The notes: a model not told the origin generated them from the letters alone. Shown: positions 1 to 8,684, counted from the stretch's first letter. The stretch: DNA of 64,000 nt from Pseudomonas triticifolii (GCF_014358015.1 NZ_JACONV010000010.1:96955-160954), one strand, 5' to 3'. Program-made: numbers and translations.

Positions 1-1002
1 CAACTCAAGCTGATGGGCATCGAGGCCGTTGAAATCGTGCGTCGGCGCGTCGAAAAGCACAGTATCGATTGCGCGCTGAAATGGGGTTACTGCGACCTGG
101 CCAACAAGCCACGCGACCTGACCCACCTGGCTGAAGATGCCGACGAGTTGCGCAGTCTGGGTTATCGCCATGAGCTGAAACTGGTGCAGCCCGACCAGAT
201 GCGCAGCGTGGTCGGCTCGGATCGGTATGTGGGTGGGCTTATCGACATGGGCTCGGGGCACCTGCATCCCCTGAACCTGGCATTGGGAGAAGCGGCGGTT
301 GCGCAATCGCTGGGCGTGCAGCTGTTCGAACATTCCCACGTAACGCGCATCGACTACGGTCCACAGGTCAAGGTGCACACCGCGCAGGGTTGCGTCCTGG
401 CGAGCACCCTGGTGCTGGGCTGCAATGCGTACCTGAAAGACCTGAACCCGCAAATCAGCGGCAAGGTGTTGCCCGCGGGCAGCTACATCATCGCGACCGA
501 ACCCTTGAGCCCGACGCAAGCCCGTGAACTGCTGCCGCAGGACATGGCGGTCTGCGACCAGCGTGTGACGGTGGATTACTATCGACTGTCGGCCGACCGC
601 CGCCTGTTGTTCGGCGGTGCCTGTCATTACTCGGGCCGCGACCCGCAGGACATCGCTGCCTACATGCGACCCAAGATGCTGGACGTGTTTCCGCAATTGG
701 CCAGCGTGAAGATCGATTATCAGTGGGGCGGCATGATCGGCATCGGTGCCAACCGCCTGCCGCAGATCGGTCGACTCAAAGATCAGCCCAACGTGTTTTA
801 TGCGCAGGCCTACTCCGGCCACGGCGTGAACGCCACACACCTGGCTGGCCTTCTGCTGGCCGAAGCCATCGCCGGACAACACAGCGACGGCTTCGAACTG
901 TTCGCCAGGGTTCCTCACATGACCTTTCCAGGCGGCAAGCACCTGCGCTCGCCACTGCTGGCGCTGGGTATGCTCTGGCACCGATTGAAAGAGCTGCGCT
1001 GA
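1..1002 (+). CDS. FAD-dependent amine oxidoreductase, PuuB/PauB-like (5' truncated by window edge)
   Basis: This is the C-terminal part of a D-amino-acid-oxidase-fold (DAO) flavoprotein; the reading frame is open from base 1, so the N-terminal FAD-binding glycine motif lies outside the window. The visible part holds the substrate domain and the C-terminal FAD-contacting stretch (GMIGIGANRLPQIG followed by YSGHGVNATHLAG), which is typical of gamma-glutamylputrescine oxidases. Those enzymes oxidise gamma-glutamylated polyamines to the aldehyde, releasing ammonia and peroxide. A PuuC-type aldehyde dehydrogenase at 5830-7323 would supply the next step, which supports a polyamine role. Other DAO-family amine oxidases (glycine or sarcosine type) remain possible. 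Confidence 0.82.
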   Translation, partial: QLKLMGIEAVEIVRRRVEKHSIDCALKWGYCDLANKPRDLTHLAEDADELRSLGYRHELKLVQPDQMRSVVGSDRYVGGLIDMGSGHLHPLNLALGEAAVAQSLGVQLFEHSHVTRIDYGPQVKVHTAQGCVLASTLVLGCNAYLKDLNPQISGKVLPAGSYIIATEPLSPTQARELLPQDMAVCDQRVTVDYYRLSADRRLLFGGACHYSGRDPQDIAAYMRPKMLDVFPQLASVKIDYQWGGMIGIGANRLPQIGRLKDQPNVFYAQAYSGHGVNATHLAGLLLAEAIAGQHSDGFELFARVPHMTFPGGKHLRSPLLALGMLWHRLKELR

Positions 1003-1009
1003 AGACGCG

Positions 1010-1255
1010 CTACTTCCAGAACGGCTTCATCGCCTCAGCCCTGGCCTGCCATGCATCAAGGCCGACATCGCGCAGTTCGTCGTCGGTCATCTGCAACAGG
1101 GCGCGACGGGACGTCCAGCGATGGCGATAGCGCGCCCAGCGACTCATGCCTGCCGGCATAGACTGATCTGCGTGAACGGCCTTGATCGCAGTCGAGAGCG
1201 TGTTATCCAGTTCCTGACTGTGAAGCATCAATCGTACGTCGCTTAACCCGTTCAT
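1010..1255 (-). CDS. DUF1127 (YjiS-like) small protein
   Basis: This 81-residue protein carries a DUF1127 segment near its C-terminus (RWARYRHRWTSRRALLQMTD followed by DDELRDVGLD), an arginine-rich helix followed by the conserved L-x-D-[IV]-G-L element. DUF1127 proteins are small and basic; some in alpha-proteobacteria affect phosphate and carbon metabolism by binding RNA, but the function is unknown in Pseudomonas. I place the start at the ATG ending at 1255 because a GGAG lies 8 bases upstream; in-frame ATGs further upstream lack such a site. The gene is convergent with the oxidoreductase, whose stop lies 7 bases away, and divergent from the MocR regulator. Confidence 0.75.
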   Translation of the reverse strand: MNGLSDVRLMLHSQELDNTLSTAIKAVHADQSMPAGMSRWARYRHRWTSRRALLQMTDDELRDVGLDAWQARAEAMKPFWK

Positions 1256-1343
1256 TTCTGATTTCTCCATCACGGGTGGGTGTGGCTCCATGATGGAGCG
1301 AACGCACAAAGCATTACAGATTCAAAAACCAGTTATATTTTCC

Positions 1344-1396
1344 ATACAGAAGATTTAAAACCGCCGCTGAATGCTGTATTTTTGCGCAATCTGTAT
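1344..1396. promoter_or_regulatory. Repeated CTGTAT/ATACAG motifs upstream of the MocR gene
   Basis: Three copies of a six-base motif lie just upstream of the regulator start: ATACAG at 1344-1349, CTGTAT at 1374-1379 and CTGTAT at 1391-1396, with a related TTACAG at 1314-1319. MocR proteins often bind repeated half-sites near their own promoter. An autoregulatory operator is an inference from position and repetition. Confidence 0.3.
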
Positions 1397-1431
1397 TGCT
1401 TCTCCCGTTCAACTCCATTCGAGAGTACGCC

Positions 1432-2853
1432 ATGACGCTGTACGTCAACCTTGCCGAACTGTTGGGCTCGCGCATCGAAAAAGGTCTTTATCGCCCTGGC
1501 GACCGCCTGCCTTCCGTGCGCGCGCTCAGCGTTGAGCACGGCGTCAGCCTGAGTACCGTGCAGCAGGCGTACCGCGTTCTGGAAGACAGCGGACTGGCCA
1601 CACCCAAGCCCAAGTCGGGCTATTTCGTATCGGCCAGTCGCCAGGCCCCGGCGCTCCCGGTGGTCGGTCGTCCCGTACAGCGACCGGTGGATATCTCACA
1701 GTGGGATCAAGTGCTGGACCTGATTCGGGTATCGCCTCTCGGAGCTGTCACGCAGCTGGGACGCGGGATGCCTGACGTCTCCAGCCCCACTCTGAAACCG
1801 CTGATGCGTGCCTTGGGCCAGTTGAGCCGACATCAGGACATGCCCGGTCTGTATTACGACAACATCTACGGCGTCCATACACTTCGTGAGCAGATCGCCC
1901 GCCTGCTGCTGGATTCGGGCTGCCACCTGACCGCCAATGACCTGATCATCACCACGGGCTGCCACGAAGCACTGTCGGCCAGCATCAGAGCCATCTGCTC
2001 GCCTGGCGACATCGTGGCGGTGGATTCACCGAGCTTTTTCGGTGCCATGCAGACCCTCAAGGGCCTGGGCATGAAGGCGCTGGAAATCCCGACCGATCCG
2101 TTGACCGGCATCAGCCTGGAAGCGCTGGAACTGGCGCTGGAGCAATGGCCGATCAAGGCCATCCAGTTGACGCCCAGCTGCAACAATCCCTTGGGCTATG
2201 TGATGCCGGAAGCACGCAAGCGAGCGCTGCTGACCCTGGCGCAGCGCTTCGACGTGGCGATCATCGAAGACGACGTGTATGGCGACCTGTCCTTCACTTA
2301 TCCGCGTCCACGCACCATCAAGTCCTTTGACGAGGATGGCCGGGTGTTGCTGTGCAGTTCGTTCTCCAAAACCCTGGCACCCGGCCTGCGGATCGGCTGG
2401 GTCGCGCCCGGCCGTTATCTGGAACGGGTGCTGCATATGAAATACATCAGCACTGGCTCGACTGCACCGCAGCCGCAACTGGCAATTGCCGACTTCATCG
2501 AGGGCGGCCACTACGAACCGCACCTTCGGCGCATGCGCACGCAGTATCAGCGCAGCCGCGACGTGATGATCGATTGGGTCATGCGCTATTTCCCGCAAGG
2601 CACCCGCGTCAGTCGCCCGCAAGGCAGCTTCATGCTGTGGGTGGAACTGGCCGAGGATTTCGACACGCAACGCCTCAATCGCGTCTTGCTGGACAAGGGC
2701 GTACAGATCGCGGTGGGCAGTATTTTTTCCGCCTCGGGCAAGTACCGCAACTGCATGCGCATGAACTATGCCGCCAAGCCGACAGCGAAAATCGAGAACG
2801 CGGTGCGCATCGTCGGCGAGACCATCGCGCAGCTGATTGCGCAAACTGACTGA
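1432..2853 (+). CDS. MocR-family transcriptional regulator (GntR winged helix + class I aminotransferase domain)
   Basis: This 473-residue protein has a GntR-type winged helix (residues about 1-70; GLYRPGDRLPSVRALS and LSTVQQAYRVLEDSG) joined to a fold-type-I aminotransferase domain (about 100-470). The PLP lysine appears to be K313 in the SFSKTLAPGLRIGW motif. Such proteins bind PLP or a PLP-amino-acid adduct and control nearby metabolic or transport genes. The ATG at 1432 is chosen because the winged helix starts immediately after it; an upstream ATG at 1396 would add 12 residues of promoter-like sequence. The target is unknown. Repeats at 1344-1396 suggest autoregulation, and the neighbouring phospholipase or DUF1127 gene could also be controlled. 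Confidence 0.9.
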   Translation: MTLYVNLAELLGSRIEKGLYRPGDRLPSVRALSVEHGVSLSTVQQAYRVLEDSGLATPKPKSGYFVSASRQAPALPVVGRPVQRPVDISQWDQVLDLIRVSPLGAVTQLGRGMPDVSSPTLKPLMRALGQLSRHQDMPGLYYDNIYGVHTLREQIARLLLDSGCHLTANDLIITTGCHEALSASIRAICSPGDIVAVDSPSFFGAMQTLKGLGMKALEIPTDPLTGISLEALELALEQWPIKAIQLTPSCNNPLGYVMPEARKRALLTLAQRFDVAIIEDDVYGDLSFTYPRPRTIKSFDEDGRVLLCSSFSKTLAPGLRIGWVAPGRYLERVLHMKYISTGSTAPQPQLAIADFIEGGHYEPHLRRMRTQYQRSRDVMIDWVMRYFPQGTRVSRPQGSFMLWVELAEDFDTQRLNRVLLDKGVQIAVGSIFSASGKYRNCMRMNYAAKPTAKIENAVRIVGETIAQLIAQTD

Positions 2854-2877
2854 CGCTGGCAAATTTTTCCCGGTTTT

Positions 2878-4506
2878 GTGGGTCTTATCGCCAAACCGAG
2901 CCGAGCCTGGTACTGGATAATCAATTTGAAGAACTCATGGGCCTTGCCCTTTTCCTTGCTGGTTGCGCTGTGCGTCAGCGGTTGCGCACATCAAGCCCCG
3001 CTCGGTGAGCCAAGCCAGGCCATACCGTCTTCAGACTCAGCCTTCGGCCGGTCGATTCAGGCGATGGCAAAACCCCACGAAGGGCGTTCGGGCTTTCGGC
3101 TGCTGCCCGACAGCAGCGACGCGTTCAAGGCGCGTGCCGAGCTGATCCGTAATGCGAAAAGCAGCCTCGACCTGCAGTATTACATCGTCCACGATGGCCT
3201 GAGCACCCGGGCACTGATCGACGAACTGCTCAAGGCTGCTGACCGTGGCGTACGTGTGCGCATCCTGCTGGACGACACCACCAGCGACGGCGTCGACCAG
3301 GCCATTGCCACCCTCGCCGCCCACCCGAACATTCAGATTCGCCTGTTCAATCCACAGAACCTGGGGCGCGAGACCGGCGTCACCCGCAGCCTTGGCAGGC
3401 TGATGAACCTGTCGCGTCAGCATCGGCGCATGCACAACAAACTGTGGCTGGCGGACAACAGCGTCGCCATCGTCGGCGGGCGCAACCTGGGCGACGAATA
3501 CTTCGATGCCGAGCCCAATCTGAATTTCACCGACATCGACATGCTCAGCGTCGGACCGGTCGCCGAGCAGCTCGGGCACAGTTTCGATCAGTACTGGAAC
3601 AGCACGCTGAGCAAGCCCATCGATGACTTCATGTACGTGCTGCCTGACGCTCAGGACCTGGCCAAGGCCAGGCAACGGCTTACCGCCTCTCTGGAGCAGG
3701 CGCATCAGCAACACAAGGCGCTGTATGAGCGGCTGATGGCGTACAAGACCGAACCGCGCATGAAGACCTGGCTCAACGAACTGGTCTGGGCCTGGAACCA
3801 GGCGCTGTGGGATGCGCCCACCAAGGTGCTGGCACAGGGCGAGCCAGACCCGCACCTGCTGCTGACCACGCAACTGGCGCCGGAGCTGTTGAACACCCGC
3901 AAAGAGCTGATGCTGATCTCGGCCTACTTCGTGCCAGGCCAGGAAGGCTTGCTGTACCTCACCGGCCGGGCCGACGCGGGTGTGAATGTCAGCCTGCTGA
4001 CCAACTCGCTGGAGGCCACGGACGTGCCTGCCGTGCATGGCGGCTATGCACCCTATCGCAAGGCGCTGCTGGAACACGGGGTCAAATTGTTCGAGCTGCG
4101 CCGCCAGCCTGGCGATACCGAAACCATGCGTGGCAGCGGCCCGCACCTGTTCAAGAAAAGCCGGTCCTTTGTCAGCTCTGAGTCCAGCCTGCACAGCAAG
4201 GCGATGATTTTCGATCGTCAGAAAGTGTTTGTCGGTTCGTTCAACTTCGACCCGCGCTCAGTGCTGTGGAACACCGAAGTCGGCGTGCTGGTCGACAGCC
4301 CGCAACTGGCTGACGAACTGCGCGAGCTGACGCTGCAGGGCATGGCACCCTCGCTCACCTACGAAGCCCGACTGGAGGACGGTAAGGTAGTCTGGGTGAC
4401 CGAAGACAATGGCGTCATCCACACGCTGCACACCGAGCCCGGCGATTGGTGGCGGCGTTTCAATGCGTGGATGAGCAAGGCGATTGGTCTTGAACGGATG
4501 CTCTAG
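2878..4506 (+). CDS. Phospholipase D-family lipoprotein, ClsC/YmdC-like cardiolipin synthase
   Basis: This 542-residue protein has two PLD (HKD) modules: HNKLWLAD followed by GGRNLGDEYF in the first half, and HSKAMIFDRQ followed by GSFNFDPRS in the second. Both catalytic histidines are present, so it should be an active transphosphatidylase or phospholipase. The N-terminus has a hydrophobic stretch ending in VSGC, a lipoprotein signal-peptidase-II site, which implies a periplasmic-face lipid anchor. E. coli ClsC makes cardiolipin from phosphatidylglycerol and phosphatidylethanolamine with the partner YmdB, but no ymdB homologue is adjacent. The start given is a GTG. The stop overlaps the stop of the convergent MFS gene by a few bases. 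Confidence 0.88.
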   Translation: MGLIAKPSRAWYWIINLKNSWALPFSLLVALCVSGCAHQAPLGEPSQAIPSSDSAFGRSIQAMAKPHEGRSGFRLLPDSSDAFKARAELIRNAKSSLDLQYYIVHDGLSTRALIDELLKAADRGVRVRILLDDTTSDGVDQAIATLAAHPNIQIRLFNPQNLGRETGVTRSLGRLMNLSRQHRRMHNKLWLADNSVAIVGGRNLGDEYFDAEPNLNFTDIDMLSVGPVAEQLGHSFDQYWNSTLSKPIDDFMYVLPDAQDLAKARQRLTASLEQAHQQHKALYERLMAYKTEPRMKTWLNELVWAWNQALWDAPTKVLAQGEPDPHLLLTTQLAPELLNTRKELMLISAYFVPGQEGLLYLTGRADAGVNVSLLTNSLEATDVPAVHGGYAPYRKALLEHGVKLFELRRQPGDTETMRGSGPHLFKKSRSFVSSESSLHSKAMIFDRQKVFVGSFNFDPRSVLWNTEVGVLVDSPQLADELRELTLQGMAPSLTYEARLEDGKVVWVTEDNGVIHTLHTEPGDWWRRFNAWMSKAIGLERML

Positions 4507-5648
4507 GCCTGCGCTTCACTCACACCGAATGCGCCGCGCCGCAAGGTCAGGACCAGCAACCCGAACGCCCCCGCAGCCATCAGCAACGGCAAGGCATCAA
4601 TACTGACCCACTGACTGCCTGCACCTGCTGCCAAAGGCCCCAGCAGGCAGCCGATGCCCCAGAGCTGCGCCACATGCGCGTTGGCACGCACCAGCGCATC
4701 GTCGCGATAACGCTCACCGATCATAATCAGCGACAGCGTGAACAGCCCCCCGGCACTGGCACCGAACAGCACCCACAGCGGCCAGATCACCACCGTACTG
4801 ACCAGCAGCGGAATGGCCAGACTGGACACCATCAGCGCCCCTGCACAACCGGTGAACAGTGTGCGGCGCGAGATACGGTCCGCCAGCAGACCAATCGGCA
4901 ATTGCAGCACCGCATCGCCCACGACAACGGCGCTGACCATCATCAGGGCGACTTCGGGCGTGAAGCCATGCCCAATGCAATAGATCGGCAGCAGCGTCAG
5001 GATCAGCGCTTCAAAAGCTGCAAACAGCGCAACGGCCCAGGCGATGGCCGGCATGCCGCGACAGAAGCCGAGCAGGTCGGCAAACGACACACTGCTCGAC
5101 TCCGTCGACGGCGCGCCGGTGCGTCCCAACAGCAGGAAGGGCGAGCAGGTCATCAGTAACACGCCGACCCAGAAGCCATAGTCGGCCTCGGTGCCCATCA
5201 CCCCCAGCAATAGCGGCCCGGCCAGCTGGCTCAGGGCATACGTGCTGCCGTACAAGGCAACCAGCCGGCCGCGCAGGCGCTCGATCACCAGTTGATTGAT
5301 CCAGCTCTCGCCGAGGATGAAGACAATCGTCAGGATCATGCCCAGCATCAGACGCAAAACCAGCCAGACCGGGTAGTAAGGCAGCAACGCCAGAACGCCG
5401 ACCGACACAGCGCCGCCCCACAGACACAGCCGCATCAGATGGGCAGTCCCGAAACGCGACGCCAGCGCACTGGCCACGCCAGCGCCGACCAGCACACCCA
5501 CCGCAGGCATCGCCGCCATGACGCCGATGGCGAACGAGCCGTAGCCCCAGTCTGCCAGCCTCAGCGACACCAGCGGCATGCTGACGCCGATGGCCAGGCC
5601 GACACTCAGGATCGAGGCCAGAACGGCGAAATAAGTACCCCAACGCAT
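4503..5648 (-). CDS. MFS transporter, YcaD/YfkF-like
   Basis: This is a 381-residue, strongly hydrophobic protein with about twelve membrane segments and the loop typical of the major facilitator superfamily after helix 2 (SALASRFGTAHLMRL), plus a related loop after helix 8 (GLLADRISRRTL). The pattern resembles the YcaD/YfkF group of uncharacterised exporters. I choose the ATG ending at 5648 because the first helix (YFAVLASILSVGLAIG) begins right after it; an upstream in-frame start would add 27 non-membrane residues. The substrate is unknown. The gene is convergent with the phospholipase D gene and the stop codons overlap, so the two transcripts share their 3' ends. Confidence 0.85.
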   Translation of the reverse strand: MRWGTYFAVLASILSVGLAIGVSMPLVSLRLADWGYGSFAIGVMAAMPAVGVLVGAGVASALASRFGTAHLMRLCLWGGAVSVGVLALLPYYPVWLVLRLMLGMILTIVFILGESWINQLVIERLRGRLVALYGSTYALSQLAGPLLLGVMGTEADYGFWVGVLLMTCSPFLLLGRTGAPSTESSSVSFADLLGFCRGMPAIAWAVALFAAFEALILTLLPIYCIGHGFTPEVALMMVSAVVVGDAVLQLPIGLLADRISRRTLFTGCAGALMVSSLAIPLLVSTVVIWPLWVLFGASAGGLFTLSLIMIGERYRDDALVRANAHVAQLWGIGCLLGPLAAGAGSQWVSIDALPLLMAAGAFGLLVLTLRRGAFGVSEAQA

Positions 5649-5791
5649 GACTCTCACTCTGTACTCGGCGTTATACGCAGGTGTCGTCTTGATACGAAAC
5701 CCGATGGGAAGCCACACCATGCCTGACACAACGCTGCCTATGGCAGGCGGATTGCTGGCGGTAAGCGTGGAAAATGGACGCGACCAAACGC

Positions 5792-5820
5792 CCCCGCACT
5801 GGACGGGGACGCTTGCGGGG
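5792..5820 (-). terminator. Weak hairpin downstream of puuC
   Basis: An inverted repeat CCCCGCA/TGCGGGG with a 15-base loop lies ten bases past the puuC stop. The following U tract on the minus strand is poor, so this is a tentative terminator. Confidence 0.3.
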
Positions 5821-5829
5821 AACGACAGC

Positions 5830-7323
5830 TTACAGCTTGATCCAGGTGGATTTCAGCTCGGTGTATTTGTCGAATGCGTGCAACGACTTGTCGCGCCCAT
5901 TGCCCGATTGCTTGAAGCCGCCGAACGGCGCGGTCATGTCGCCGCCGTCGTACTGGTTGACCCAGACGCTACCGGCACGCAAGGCTTTTGCCGTCAGGTG
6001 CGCCTTGGAGATGTTGGCGGTCCAGACAGCCGCGGCCAGGCCGTACGGTGTGTCATTGGCGATCTGGATTGCTTCTTCGGCCGTGTCGAAGGTCAGCACC
6101 GAAAGCACGGGGCCGAAGATCTCTTCCTGAGCGATTTTCATGGCGTTGTTCACGCCGTCGAAGATCGTCGGCTCGACGTAAGTACCACCGGTTTCCTCAA
6201 GAATGCGCTTGCCACCGGCCACCAGCGTGGCGCCGTCGGCGTGACCGGCCTCGATGTACGACAGCACGGTGTTCATCTGCTGGGTATCGACCAGCGCGCC
6301 AACCGTGGTCGCCGGGTCCAGCGGGTTGCCGGGCTTCCAGCTCTTCAACGCCTCGATCACCAACGGCAGGAAGCGATCCTTGATGGAGCGCTCGACCAAC
6401 AGACGTGAACCGGCGGTGCACACCTCGCCCTGGTTGAAGGCGATGGCGCTGGCAGCCGCTTTTGCAGCGGTCTGCAAGTCCGGTGCGTCGGCGAAGACGA
6501 TGTTCGGGCTCTTGCCGCCAGCTTCCAGCCAGACGCGCTTCATGTTGGATTCGCCCGAGTAGACCATCAACTGCTTGGCGATCTTCGTCGAACCGGTGAA
6601 CACCACGGTATCGACGTCCATATGCAGTGCCAGCGCCTTGCCGACCGTATGGCCGTAGCCCGGCAGCACGTTGAGCACACCGGCAGGAATGCCCGCCTCG
6701 ATGGCCAGTTGCGCAATACGAATAGCCGTCAGCGGGGATTTTTCCGACGGCTTGAGCACCACGGAGTTACCGGTCGACAATGCAGGCCCCAGCTTCCAGC
6801 AGGCCATCATCAACGGGAAATTCCAGGGCACGATGGCTGCGACTACGCCCACCGGCTCGCGCGTGACAAGACCCAGTTGATCATGAGGTGTCGCTGCGAC
6901 TTCGTCGTACAGTTTGTCGATAGCCTCGCCGCTCCAGCTCAAGGCCCCGGCAGCGCCGGGCACGTCGATCCCGAACGAATCGCTGATCGGCTTGCCCATG
7001 TCCAGCGTTTCCAGCAGGGCCAGCTCTTCGGCATTCTGCTTGAGCAGGCCAGCGAAGCGAATCATGGTTGCCTTGCGCTTGGCAGGTGCCAGGCGCGACC
7101 ACACGCCGGAGTTGAATACGCTGCGGGCACTGTCTACCGCGCGCTGAGCGTCAGCGGCATCGCAGCTGGCGACCTTGGCAAGCATGCGGCCATCGACCGG
7201 ACTGACGCAGTCAAAGGTTTCGCCGGATGCGGCGTTGGTGTATTCACCTTGGATGAAGGCACGGCCTTCAATCTTCAAATCCTGGGCACGCTTCTCCCAG
7301 TCGGCACGAGTCAGGGTGGTCAT
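5830..7323 (-). CDS. puuC: Gamma-glutamyl-gamma-aminobutyraldehyde dehydrogenase (PuuC-like ALDH)
   Basis: This 497-residue NAD(P)-dependent aldehyde dehydrogenase has the catalytic cysteine C302 in NQGEVCTAGS and the general base E267 in LEAGGKSPN. The cofactor-binding PWNFPL and KPSEKSPLTA elements are also present. Similarity along the length to E. coli PuuC is high, including the C-terminal GDMTAPFGGFKQSGNGRDKS segment. It oxidises gamma-glutamyl-GABA-aldehyde to gamma-glutamyl-GABA in the polyamine pathway, and PuuC/PauC-type enzymes are often broad in substrate. The start ATG has a strong GGAGGAG-type ribosome site. The leader carries an AACAAGAG stretch next to that site that resembles a Crc/Hfq motif. 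Confidence 0.9.
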   Translation of the reverse strand: MTTLTRADWEKRAQDLKIEGRAFIQGEYTNAASGETFDCVSPVDGRMLAKVASCDAADAQRAVDSARSVFNSGVWSRLAPAKRKATMIRFAGLLKQNAEELALLETLDMGKPISDSFGIDVPGAAGALSWSGEAIDKLYDEVAATPHDQLGLVTREPVGVVAAIVPWNFPLMMACWKLGPALSTGNSVVLKPSEKSPLTAIRIAQLAIEAGIPAGVLNVLPGYGHTVGKALALHMDVDTVVFTGSTKIAKQLMVYSGESNMKRVWLEAGGKSPNIVFADAPDLQTAAKAAASAIAFNQGEVCTAGSRLLVERSIKDRFLPLVIEALKSWKPGNPLDPATTVGALVDTQQMNTVLSYIEAGHADGATLVAGGKRILEETGGTYVEPTIFDGVNNAMKIAQEEIFGPVLSVLTFDTAEEAIQIANDTPYGLAAAVWTANISKAHLTAKALRAGSVWVNQYDGGDMTAPFGGFKQSGNGRDKSLHAFDKYTELKSTWIKL

Positions 7324-7335
7324 GTGGATCTCCTC

Positions 7336-7343
7336 CTCTTGTT
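7336..7343 (-). promoter_or_regulatory. CA-like motif (AACAAGAG) next to the puuC ribosome site
   Basis: On the minus strand AACAAGAG runs directly into the GGAGGAG ribosome site of puuC. It matches seven of eight positions of the Hfq/Crc catabolite-activity consensus AAnAAnAA and resembles the arrangement described for amiE in P. aeruginosa. Function is inferred. Confidence 0.3.
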
Positions 7344-7562
7344 GAACAGGCGTGTGTCATGGTGGATTAAAGACACCATTCGACATTTCAGGGCAAACGC
7401 CACCCTAAACCAGCGGCCAGGCAAAAACCAATATATTTGACATAATTACCGGAAAATGACCTTTTTTGTTGATTTTATTAAACACAGGTTTGAACCATCA
7501 CGGCACCATTGCTGGATGCACTCGTCAAACCTTCATCCCATTCCACCAGAGGCCAGCCCGGT

Positions 7563-7931
7563 ATGAGTATCGACAGCATCGTCGACTTCAATGAAGCCAG
7601 CACCGCTCCAGAGCACTATCGACCCGCTCCGGAAAAGATCTTCAAGGGTGATCCTGCCCAGACGGTCTACAACCACTACAACAGCCCCTGCGGGCAGATG
7701 AGTGCAGGGGTCTGGGAAGGCGAGCAAGGACAATGGCAGGTCAATTACACCGAGCACGAATACTGCGAAATCGTGCATGGCGTTTCGGTTCTGCGCGATG
7801 AGCATGGCCACGCCAAGACGTTGCGGGCAGGCGACAGGTTTGTGATTCCGGCTGGATTCAAGGGCACCTGGGAGGTGCTGGAGGCCTGTCGCAAGATTTA
7901 CGTGGTGTTCGAGGCGGCTATACATAAATAA
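7563..7931 (+). CDS. Cupin_3 (DUF861) domain protein
   Basis: This 122-residue single-domain cupin has the conserved turn motif YCEIVHG and the second motif GDRFVIPAGFKGTWEV, as in the DUF861/EutQ-like cupin_3 group. These small beta barrels bind metals or small molecules and often sit beside amine or amino-acid catabolism genes, which fits the divergent puuC gene. I start at the ATG at 7563, preceded by AGAGG with about 9 bases spacing; the in-frame extension upstream has no cupin features. No substrate can be named. A GACGCCC/GGGCGTC inverted repeat (7937-7970) follows the stop and could stall transcription, but it lacks a T tract. Confidence 0.83.
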   Translation: MSIDSIVDFNEASTAPEHYRPAPEKIFKGDPAQTVYNHYNSPCGQMSAGVWEGEQGQWQVNYTEHEYCEIVHGVSVLRDEHGHAKTLRAGDRFVIPAGFKGTWEVLEACRKIYVVFEAAIHK

Positions 7932-8003
7932 CGCCAGACGCCCTGCTGATTGTATGAGTCTAGGGGCGTCCATTCCGGACATTACTCATAAAGGACTATG
8001 ACA

Positions 8004-8207
8004 ATGACCAACGAAGAAATCACCCTGGACCTTCAGTATCTGATTGGCAGCCGCTATGTACCGACAGTCAAGGCCTACATCAGCGAACTGACAGGCAGAA
8101 CCCGCATCGTAGGGCCACTGGATGCCAGTGACCGGATGTTTGACCGCAACCGCATCAAGATCGCCGCCGACGAGGCGGGGCTGATTTCGGCGTTCTCGTT
8201 CTCCTGA
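8004..8207 (+). CDS. Small peptidase-inhibitor I78-like protein
   Basis: This 67-residue protein has no signal peptide. The arrangement LIGSRYVP, then RTRIVGPLDASDRMFDRNRI, then KIAADEAGLI, matches the layout of the I78 potato-inhibitor-like family (a buried G-R, then R-x-I-x-P-x-D, then D-x-x-R-[IL], then D-E-x-G-x-I). Family members inhibit serine proteases; the absence of a secretion signal suggests a cytoplasmic or uncertain target here. I start at 8004 rather than the ATG at 7998 because AAGGA lies 8 bases before 8004 and only 2 before 7998. The gene follows the cupin gene by 72 bases. The family call rests on pattern and should be treated as probable. Confidence 0.62.
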   Translation: MTNEEITLDLQYLIGSRYVPTVKAYISELTGRTRIVGPLDASDRMFDRNRIKIAADEAGLISAFSFS

Positions 8208-8237
8208 GACCGCCAGCCTTCCTCAAAACCCAGACAC

Positions 8238-8266
8238 AAAAAAGCCCGCATAAAGCGGGCTTTTTT
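8238..8266. terminator. Bidirectional terminator between I78-like gene and rpmG
   Basis: GCCCGC-ATAAA-GCGGGC flanked by A6 on the left and T6 on the right, between convergent genes; it can end transcripts from both sides. Confidence 0.9.
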
Positions 8267-8283
8267 GCAGGAGACAGAATCAA

Positions 8284-8439
8284 TTACTTGATTTTGCCTT
8301 CTTTGTACATCACGTGCTTACGTACAACCGGATCGAATTTTTTGATTTCGATTTTATCCGGGGTAGTACGTTTGTTCTTGTCGGTGGTGTAGAAATGGCC
8401 TGTACCAGCGCTCGACACCAAACGGATCAATTCACGCAT
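8284..8439 (-). CDS. rpmG: 50S ribosomal protein L33
   Basis: This 51-residue ribosomal protein reads [19 protein letters not shown] and ends in MYKEGKIK, the typical bacterial L33. It lacks the paired cysteines of zinc-binding L33 versions, so it is the C-minus, zinc-independent type usual in Pseudomonas. It belongs to the large subunit near the E site. The start ATG ends at 8439 with a GGGAG ribosome site (8446-8450 on the reverse strand). It follows rpmB by 11 bases in the standard rpmB-rpmG operon, and the strong bidirectional terminator at 8238-8266 ends it. Confidence 0.96.
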   Translation of the reverse strand: MRELIRLVSSAGTGHFYTTDKNKRTTPDKIEIKKFDPVVRKHVMYKEGKIK

Positions 8440-8450
8440 GATTCTCTCCC

Positions 8451-8684
8451 TTAAATTTTGCCGTCGCGACGCAGTTCAGCGAGCACAACTTCAATGCCAC
8501 GCTTGTCGATGATACGCATGCCTTTAGCAGATACGCGCAGACGAACAAAACGCTTCTCGCCTTCAACCCAGAAGCGGTGATGCTGCAGGTTTGGCAGGAA
8601 ACGACGACGGGTTTTGTTGTTTGCGTGGGAAATGTTATTCCCGGTTACCGGACCCTTACCGGTAACTTGACAGACTCTCGACAT
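8451..8684 (-). CDS. rpmB: 50S ribosomal protein L28
   Basis: This 77-residue L28 protein starts [20 protein letters not shown] and is basic throughout, including [20 protein letters not shown], as in all gamma-proteobacterial L28. It is a large-subunit protein needed for 70S assembly. It is the first gene of the rpmB-rpmG operon. A CCAACCC/GGGTTGG hairpin lies about 26-44 bases upstream of its start in the leader, which could take part in autoregulation, although I know of no established mechanism for this operon in Pseudomonas. Confidence 0.96.

Noticed and set aside
3037..4194. A 385-codon open frame opposite the phospholipase D gene
   Set aside because: Shadow of a real gene with clear HKD motifs; no recognisable domain or ribosome site.
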